Shown here piece by piece: positions 1-9,500 of a DNA stretch of 64,000 nucleotides. The DNA lies in the NCBI GenBank assembly GCA_963402885.1, contig OY727101.1, positions 16,282,417-16,346,416 of the forward strand, given 5' to 3'. Under the pieces are notes generated by a model. It had not been told where the DNA came from and searched no databases. It saw only the letters and a program-made list of their open reading frames with translations. Position 1 is the first letter of the stretch, and every line of letters begins with the position of its first letter. The translations under genes were made by a program, and so were the position numbers. Origin of the DNA: Antedon bifida (taxonomy: Eukaryota; Echinodermata; Crinoidea; Comatulida; Antedonidae).

Positions 1-53
1 AAGCTATATATTTCTAATTTTTGCATTAATTCTAAGTTATTCTTAATAACTTT

Positions 54-205
54 AAGCTCTTTCTACACTATCAAACTTTGTGAACACAAAATGTGATGTG
101 CCCATGGACTTGATGTCATATCCCTACCGTATTTGAGTACATCAATACCATATTGGGCACATCACATTTTTTTGTCAAACTAGTTTGGTAGTGTAGACAG
201 AGCTT
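54..205. mobile_element. MITE family A, copy 1
   Basis: Foldback element with terminal inverted repeats AAGCTCTGTCTACACTATCA (one mismatch here). The core is GTGATGTGCCCA ... TGGGCACATCAC around an ATGTCATATC centre. No coding capacity. Confidence 0.85.
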
Positions 206-1569
206 TAGGCTCATTTGAAAAGTGGATAGTTTCAACTAATACAACATCTGTGTCTTTCATGTACATTCTCAGGCCATTCTATGTTATGAGTTTCACATCA
301 TGAGTGAGAATTTATTTGTCATGTTTTGTTGAAATTGTAATTTAAGATAGAAATTAAATATTATATGAAATGATAACAGCAGCCTATTTGTAACTTATTG
401 ACTCGTTTCAGACTGAACAAAGTAATTATTTCAACAGTATTAGGTTTCATTGGTAAAAATCAATGAATGTATCCGATTGGTTAATTCAAATGTAATAAAC
501 AAAACCCAAAAATTATGAGACTAGATTGTAATTTACTTTTAATGGTGGAGGGTGCTGTTTATGCAAAGTTTGTAGAATCTTGTGCTAGAGGGCAGTGTTG
601 AAGTTATATATGAATGTGTAATTAATACAGTATACCCTATGTTAATAATTGTTGGGAGTGACTAAAGAGTGCTGAACAGAAATTGATAAGTTTGTTAAAG
701 TTAAAATGAGACATTCCAATTTCTCTGAGAGCCTCCTGAATTTTCATCGAATCTCCCGAATATTCCCGAACAAAATCTCCTGAAATTTTAATGTTTTAAT
801 AATTAAAAACATTTTCAAACCCACGTTTACAGACTGAGTTCTGTTTTTTAGAAAGTTAATTCCATATTTATCACATAATTACATCAGATTAGTTGCTAGA
901 ATGCTTGATGATAAATCATAATGCCAATTGCGTTCGAAACATTTCAAATTCATTGAAATGCATAAAATTGGTTAAAAATGTGTTAATAGGTTGGAACATA
1001 AATGCAATTTCAAGAAAACAATCCCCTACTAATACTAACCGGTGACTGCCTTTAGTAAAGTGATTTATTTATTTATCTGGAGCAACCCCACCAACCAGAA
1101 TAAATGGTTCCCATCCCATCTCTGTGTCACTGGGTGTAGATGATATTATCGGATTGCATGTAGATGATAATGCCAGATTCCATCGACCAGGATTCCCTCC
1201 ATCGACATCACTAGTTGTATAGATGATAGTGGCAAATTCCATATGATGTAGATGATGACAATGCCAGATTCTATCGACATCACTGATTGAAATGATGGTG
1301 GCAGATTCCATTTCTTGTGGTGTTTTGGTAGATTCCATTTTCTTGTAAGGTTTTGTTGAGCAGAAAGAAATAAACTGAAAGATAAAAAAATACAATTAGA
1401 GATACCTACTAGCCTAGACTTTTAAAAGGGTAGATTCACACCTAGCTTCAATTTCAGAAAACGGTAAGACAGCACTATACAAATAATTGAAAGAGGCTCA
1501 TTAAATGAATTGGGTATGAATGCAACTACAAGTAATATCGTAAATTAAAATTTGTAAATAAAAAAATCC
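206..1569. other. No gene seen
   Basis: AT-rich. A minus-strand frame at 1069-1395 follows an imperfect repeat of GATGATAGTGGCAGATTCCAT type and shows no family resemblance. Confidence 0.5.
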
Positions 1570-2060
1570 TAGCTAGGCTATTTTTAGTCCCAGAGTAGGC
1601 CTCTAGTCTTTCAATTACTAATTAGTCACACAGTGTGCTTTGCTTGTTACAATTTTATTTTACTTTACCTATTAAGCCTAGGCCTAGTATTAGGCCTACC
1701 TACCAGCAGTAGTTAGTACTGTAGGGTGTAGGAGGTTAGCTACTGGCCTACTAACTAGGACTAACTAGGCTAGTAGTAGTAGCAAGGAAGAAACATTTCC
1801 CTAGTTAGGCTAAGTTAGGTGGTAGGCCTAGTAGTACTAGCGGGACGTACTAGCCTACCTAGCTAGCTAGACCTAGGCTTACTCTTTCTATTTTCATGCA
1901 TTTTAGAGAGGTCAAAACTGACTAGGCCTAGCTGTGCCTAACTTTTTTAGCTAGTAGGGGCCTAGGCCTACCAACCTACTAGCGTAGGCCCTACTCTAGG
2001 CCTCTAGGCTAGTAGTAGTATTGTCCGTAGTCCAGCCTCCGTACCGTGATTATGAGATTT
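1570..2060. repeat. AGGCCTA/CTAG-rich tract
   Basis: Unusually dense in TAGGCCTA, GCCTAGG, CTAGCTAG and TAGTAGTAG. Short direct and inverted copies overlap throughout. No coding. Confidence 0.7.
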
Positions 2061-2449
2061 ATGCATTTACTATTTTTATATACTGTAGGCTAGGGCGCAG
2101 TCTTGGACCGCAGTCTTTACATAACATAATTTAAACGTATAAAATTATTCTTTGCTAGGCTACAGAGTAGTCGCGTCGATCGTCGTGGTCGATCGTCTGC
2201 TTCGTGGTGTCACATGTGCGTTTGTTTGTTTACATTTTTTAACTATCGTGAAATAAAGCGCCCTCTAGCATTACAAAAATGAAGATTTTAACGTCGTAAA
2301 CACTATCATATTTCTCATTTTATATAGGTTAATGATTAAAATATATAAATAAATATCATATAAGTGCCTAAATACTACAAAATAAATGTTATTGTACTTT
2401 TAAAAACTAAAATAATTGTATCTTATCTTTGTCAGCTTATACGCAACAA

Positions 2450-2531
2450 GACGAGGTGGCCGAGTGGTTAAGGCGATGGACTGCTAATCCATTGTGCTCT
2501 GCACGCGTGGGTTCGAATCCCATCCTCGTCG
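2450..2531 (+). tRNA. tRNA-Ser (anticodon GCT)
   Basis: The acceptor strand GACGAGG (2450-2456) pairs with CCTCGTC (2524-2530), with discriminator G at 2531. A-box TGGCCGAGTGG and B-box GGTTCGAATCC are intact. The anticodon stem ATGGA/TCCAT closes the loop CTGCTAA, putting anticodon GCT at 2483-2485. A long variable arm follows, as expected for serine tRNA. There is no intron. A T-run just after the gene at about 2535 would serve as the pol III terminator. Confidence 0.96.
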
Positions 2532-3579
2532 CCATTTTTTAAATGTTTTTTATCGCTTTGATTTTTTTTTACTAATATAAAATATATTAACAATATACTT
2601 TTGCTTTGTGTTATCACTGTTATCATTATTTCCCATTGTTTTAATTTTTTATTTTTAGTCAAATTCAACAGCGGGAAATCCATCAATAACGGTATTAAAA
2701 ACCAATAATTATAAATATGATTTCAAAATTATTTCAGAAAAGTAAACTTTGAGGTTTCATTTCTTTTTGTTGTGAGATTACAATTCATTTTCAGCTCCAT
2801 TTTATATTTAAAAAGAAAGAAAGAACAACATCAATAATTCATTTCATGATAAATTTTATTTATTCTTCTATATTATTCAAAAAATGGATTGTAATTATAC
2901 AGTAAAAATAAAATAATTAAAATTAGTATATATATATATTTCAATTGATCACATTATATTTGATTGTTAAAAAAAGTTCAGTTTCTTTAAATATATTTGT
3001 TATCATTTTAAGTTTTATTTCTCAGGGTGTTCAAAGACTTGCAAGTAGGTTAGTGTACACATACCTGTATTGTACTTCGAGATTCAAGATTGAAGATTCA
3101 AGAAATTTTATTTGTCCATAAAAATGGAAATTCACTTTGCTTGGTAGATTAAAACAACAATATTGCAACAATTTAAAACGTGCAGTATATAACAGATTAA
3201 AAATACAAGATAAAAAGTTAAAAATACTGTTAAAAATGTAAAACTATTTAAAAATTGCATTATCGTCTTACATTAGAATTAAAAATACTTATTATAAGTG
3301 GAGTACAACATTTTGTTTTACATATTTTAGTGGAATAAATAGAAAATAAAACCATTCAATAAACATATTCTTCCTAAAATATACCATTAAAATGTAATTA
3401 ATCAGGTGTTTTTTTTTTTTAAAGAAGGGTTAGGAAGGGTTTCGAAAAATGGCCAAAGCTACTTTTGCTAAAAATAACATTTTGACATACATATTAGCAT
3501 TTGACATTTAGTTCATCTTGCATGCATATTGCATGATGTTTGGTAAGTTTACAAATTAAATTTGGTTATAGTAAAATCC
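2532..3579. other. Probable BHMT 3' untranslated and flanking region
   Basis: Runs on the minus strand from the BHMT stop at 3580 towards the tRNA. Several TTTATT words (AATAAA on the gene strand) occur, including one in the LINE-like tail near 3110 and one near 2870. The true poly(A) site cannot be chosen from sequence. Confidence 0.4.
3078..3190 (-). mobile_element. LINE-like 3' tail
   Basis: On the minus strand this reads TTTTTATGGACAAATAAAA followed by repeats of TTGAATCTTCAA. A GGACAAATAAA word and a short-repeat tail are typical of L2/CR1-like LINE 3' ends. It lies about 0.4 kb past the BHMT stop codon in the same orientation, so its AATAAA could serve as a BHMT polyadenylation signal. 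Confidence 0.45.
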
Positions 3580-6500
3580 TCATTTTTTAGGAACCGGGTC
3601 GATTGTAGATAACAGTACACTCTCATTCCTACCAGTTCCTGGTTTCATGTCAGACCAATACTTTCTATTTCCTCTGCAATAAACAAATAAAAATAACATA
3701 ATCAATAATTATTGATGAACGTTAAATATATATATTTTATAAGACCAGTTAAGATCGGATAATATGGTTTAAATAGAAATTGTAGCTTTGTTTTCTCTAT
3801 TTGTTTAGCTTATGTATATATTTTTTTTCTTTTCATACTTGTATTTAATGTTATATTGTTGAGTGGGTCAAACTTTCTGACTTATATGACCCTCATGATT
3901 ACTTCATTGTATTTTTTATCCTGTATGTATGTTATTATATTGTGGAAATAAATTTAATTGAAATTGAAATTGAGGGGGGTGTCTCGAACAAGCTACAGAA
4001 GCTCAGTGTACAGGCTATATAACAAAATGTAAGCGTTAGATAATAAACAAATTGTGATGAAATCATATCAAACCAGGGTAAGCCTAATTGGTTGTTCAAT
4101 GTTGATGGTTAATATTAATTAATGCTATTTTTTATCTAGCTCTTGAATTATATCTGATACAAGAAAAGTTTTATTATTTACAGGATATAGTCATTATATG
4201 GATGAGTCTTTCAACCCATCAAATACAGAGGATGGGGGTGTCCCGAAACAAGCTACAAAAGCCCAGCAAACAGGCCTGAAGTATCAAGCAATTCCGTACC
4301 TTACTCGCTGTTCTTCAAACATACTATCCTTAAGAGATTCAAAGCCTGAAGACATGTCTTGACCAGGAGGACGGCATCCTCTTTCTACCGCTAGCTGAAA
4401 ATTAATTTAAAAAACAAAAATTAAGATTTCTACACAGTAAAACACTTATTACAAAGTTAATAAAGTATGGCTGTGAATGTTTTAACGTTCAGCGGATATT
4501 GTGCTACAACTATTCCCCAGAAGACAGTTGTTGCATAAAGCTCTGTCTACACTATCAAACTTTATGTGTCCAAAAAAATGTGATGTGCCCATATGTGGAC
4601 ATGATGATGTCATATCACTACTATATTTGGGCATATCACTACCATATTTGGGCCCATCATACTTTTTTGTCACATAAAGTTTGATAGTGTAGACAGAGCT
4701 TTGCAACCAAAACATCAATACATTCTCAACTGATGATGTACTGTAGTGTACCTTAAACCTTACTGAATACTGAATACTGAAATGCTTTATTTGTCCATCA
4801 TCATCATAAAATAACAACAGAAATTCTTCTTGAAGATTGACAATTATTAGTAAAATAATAAATAGATATACAATAAAATATATTATGTACACACACATAA
4901 TTGCACAAAAAAATATAAGTTATGAAACACGTGTAAAAATGACAAGGTATTAAAATTGAAAAGGATTCAGGAGATTAAAATAGTTTTTTTACTGTACTGT
5001 TTATTCAGCATGCAAACTTTTAAACAATATTGTTATATTATAGATACTTACTTCTTCTGCCAATGCTCTGATATGATATGGTTCAAATCCACAGCAACCA
5101 CCGATGTAATTTACGCCAAGATTATAAGCGTCACGTGCAAACTTGTGAACATCCATACGATTTAACAAACGTGTTTCCATTGCTAAAAATATAAAATATG
5201 AATAATAATATTTTTTAATTATTGACAATATTTTTACCTATAGGTTTTTTCTGTACTATTCAATTAATTTAGGTGTGGTTTTGAGTGGACTTCATACCAT
5301 CTAATGAAAAGGTAAAATATAAATGGCACACATACAAAAACACTCTCACCAATGCAAAAGATAGGACATTGGGTTAATTCAGCACTTACACAATTAAATT
5401 TTAACGGCCTTCATTTATTTGAAAGATCCTGGATCTGCTACTGGCCATATTCACCATTCACACTTAGACTAAGGGAAACACTTACTGTATCCTTAAAATA
5501 AATAAAAATCTCCTATCTAAATGAATACGATTTAAGGGAAATACTTAAATATTTAAGGGAAATATCTCACTTAAGTGTGATTGGTGAATATGGCCACTGA
5601 TTTCAAACAAAACCAGGCTTGAAATATCCACATTTAAGTACATATTATCCCACCCATAATCGAAAAATATATGGAATTAAAATTACACAAGGTCAAGTAC
5701 ATATTACGTATATCAATTTATAATAATATCAATGAAATTGAAATCAATTGATAATCTAAGTATATACATTCTATTGATAAGTTTATATATTATCAACATG
5801 AACACAAGTGGTTTGAATGGAGGTTGTAGATACAGTACCCTATAAAGATATGTAGATAAACTTCTCACCCTAACCACTATGGACCTATTTCTGTTGTTGA
5901 GGAACTGGTTCAATACTGTGTGAATTAATTACCTAAACTTTGGCAGCAGAAAAAGTTTTTGAGGAAATAATCATTAAAACACCCATTTATTGTGTAATTT
6001 AAAGTTGTAGCTATGCAAAATAATGGTTGATTGATCTGACTAAGTATAAACATATTTTTAACAAAATGGAACACACATTGAAATGTGTACTGGTTTTTGA
6101 GCACTTTGTGGATATGTGCGCTTTATAAATCTTGTTATCTTATCTTATCTTTATATAAAATTTGAATTCTTACTAAAATAAAACTTATTTTTAAACTATT
6201 CAGCAGAAATTATGACCATCCTTTTAACTCGATCAAGTTTTTAAATTGTTTTATATGTTTATATTGTATGTATCTGTCATCTTACTTACCAAAGGGAAAT
6301 TCAGGCAATGCAATATAGCCACGGGTATCTTTTTCAATTTCCTGCGTATGGTAGCCTACAGGCTGTGCCATTAGAAACACTTTGAGGTCATTTTTATCCA
6401 AAGTATCCTTCATCATCTTAAGAGTTTTCAATGCGATAGCTGGATCATACATGCAGTTAGTTCCTATAATGTCAGCACCTGATTGCATACAAAATAAAAT

Positions 6501-9500
6501 TGCATAAAATACAAAGAAACCCCTTAACGTATAAAAAAAATAGTAGGGTATCTGTTATGCTTGGTTCACATTAGAGATGCAACACACCGACACAAGAACG
6601 TTAACCAATGACAAGTGACAGTTTGAATAATCCATCACTTGTGATTGGTCAAATCACTTATGTTTTGCACTTCTGTCCTTATGTGGGAACCAAGCATTAA
6701 AACAATGGTATGTTAACTTTTTGTGATTTCTTAATAATAATATGGATTTAAATAGCGCACATACCATTCAAGAGTACTCAAGGTGCGTTAAAAAAAATAT
6801 AATAATTATATTGATGAGATTAAAGGGCATTTAGAAAGTTTTTCTATATTTATTTAAAAAACATCTTGGGACTGAAAATACTGCAATTAAAATACCTGCT
6901 TTAGCCATCCTCAAAGTACACTCTTCAACAGATACTCCATCTAGATCTCCACATATACCAATTCGCATTGTAGTAGCAATAGGCATACCAGCACCTTTCA
7001 TTACCTCTATAGCCCATTCCATTTCTACAATGTGGCCAAAGAACTATAAACAAAAACGATTAATGATTTATTATTTGATTATAATAAAAAAGATTCAATT
7101 ATTAAACTTAAATTTTAAATGGTTGTTCGTATACCAACATTCTGATTTGATGCTTTTAGAGACCATATGTCAAAATCATACAACTGTAGTTACTGCAGTA
7201 ACTGCAGTATGATTTTGACAAATGGTTTACTCTTGAACCTGTTTATGTAATCATTTAGCAATTTTTGTTTGGCTAATCATACACATTGTTTATTACAGCA
7301 GTAACTGTCTCATTTTAAACTGCTACATTGAAAGAACTAAATCATACATTATCACAGTGAAAAAATGCAGTTACTGCAGTAACTGCAGTAGAATAATGTT
7401 GACATGATCCCTTAGGATCTGTAAGACAACATTTTATATGGCATTTTTCACCATATTATGCTGCAATAGGTTTCAGTATATCTTCCTATACAAAGGCCAA
7501 TAGCAAAGGTCTTTATCAAAATGTAGTGTTAACATTGAGTAAACAAAGCTTATTTTAAGTAAACATGGACAGAAGGCACTGGAGGCACTTTTGTGTTTTA
7601 AACAAGTTAAAAATATTAACTATGTTCATGAATGCTGGAACATATGGCTAGTCATAATGACTTTGCAATTCTAATAAACATCTTGACAAGACATATCAGC
7701 AAATAAATGTGTTCAAATATGCACAATGACAATGAAATTATATGTGAGTCATTACAAATTTCATAAATTTTAAATTTTCTTTTTCAATTTAAACAAAAAT
7801 ATATGAAAAATGTATACTGAAAGAATATTACTATTGGACAAGAGTCTATTTTGTGCCTGCTTACCTGGATAAATGGACAATATAGCCCTCTCTATCCGAA
7901 GAGAGGATACAATTACGAAAAGAAATGTTGGTTTGTGTTTTAATGTGTCAGATAAAACATACAATACACATTCTTTTTCTGGGGTATTTTTCCTCATTTT
8001 AAAAACTCACTTCTGCTAGCAGAAAATCAACTTTTTTCTTCTTGTAAACCTCTATTTGTTTACGGAACTCTCCTTGCACAAACTCTTTTCCTTTGCCTTC
8101 AGTATAAGCCGGTGTTGGTGAAAGACCTCCACATACTAAGATACCACTGTCACCAGCGACCTCAAATGCTATATTACAGGCCGATTCATTCACCTCTTCA
8201 CTCTAGAAATACAATAAATTCACATTTTACAAACAAAGTTTGTAATTCACAGAATTTAATTACGTTTTCTAAAATAAATATTATAAATTGCTTTTTAAAA
8301 CAGTGCCGTAGCCACCAGTACGGTTGGTAAGGTTTCAACTTGACCACTTTTTCGCAGAGGCCTTTGACAACCCAGTGGCTTCAACAGAAACCACACCACT
8401 TTATTTATTTATTTCATCACTGTAAAAATGTATTGAACTTTTATATCAAAAGTTTTATCCTGTATGTTTCAATGCCTACAGATAATATCAATAAAACTTG
8501 GGTGCAGGATTCTTATCCTTCTTTCAGAGGATTAAAATCTATTTTAAAAACTTTTATTTCCAAAGCACTTTGAAATTTTCAAAATTTGTATTGCCATGCC
8601 AATATGAAAGTAATCTATTGAAATAAATAATCGGTTCCCGTACTATTTCAGAACAGGACAAAAACCCTAAAGAATCTGCATTGTCTAACTTTTTATTGCC
8701 AGTGACTGCTTTGTTCCTGTAATGGTAAATTTCCTGTTAACCTTTGTGACCTCCTCCATACTGGGGGCCCCTGGGAAAGTTGAAAGATACACATGAACGG
8801 GCAGGCTATTAAGCGGGAATGGAGCAGATAAATTCTTTCTCAATTTATACATTTGTCCCATCCTTTCACCAATTAACAATATTAAATCTCTTTGGCATTG
8901 TACTCTTGTTTGAAATCAATGGTAATAGAAGACTAAAGGCAATTTTCAAACAATTAACTCGGCGAACAGATAAAAACAAATTATATGGCCATTCAGTCTT
9001 ATAATAGCAACCACCTTTTCACACAAACTATACAGTACTAACTAAAATTTATCATAAATTGTGTTTCTTGTTACACAGTACTTTTTGAACTGATACTTTC
9101 AATTTGAATATAGTAAGGAAAAACAATGCTGTCCTCCTCTGTGAAAAAAATTGTTTTTTTACACAAAGAATTGAATCTTTATCTTTATATTTCCATGAGT
9201 TGAAGAGACTGTTCTATTCAACAAGGCATAATCAATGAGACAAGGAATATAGAACATTCATTATTTGTTTTATAACTCATTAAACTAATCTGCTGCTTTC
9301 AATAATCAATGTTACAAGTCAGACAAGAGACTTATAGGCCATTCATAAAGATAACATTTTGATTTTGGTCGCAGAGTAGAACAACAGCCCATAGTCGACA
9401 CGCACTACAGGTCACCAGCGTCAATATTTTGTACAAAAAGCTACTGTGTAATAGAATCATTAAATATAAAATTTACAGTGCAATAGAGCAAATACTGAAC

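Noticed and set aside
1069-1395. 108-aa minus-strand frame
   Set aside because: The peptide follows an imperfect DNA repeat, with no family resemblance and no splice context.
2468-2686. Minus-strand 72-aa frame with DGIRTHACRAQW at its end
   Set aside because: It is the antisense of the tRNA-Ser gene; this peptide is a well-known translation artefact of tRNA genes.
7200-7400. CTGCAGTAACTGCAG repeats as a possible CRISPR-like or regulatory array
   Set aside because: They occur only near the ends of a MITE D copy, without regular spacers.
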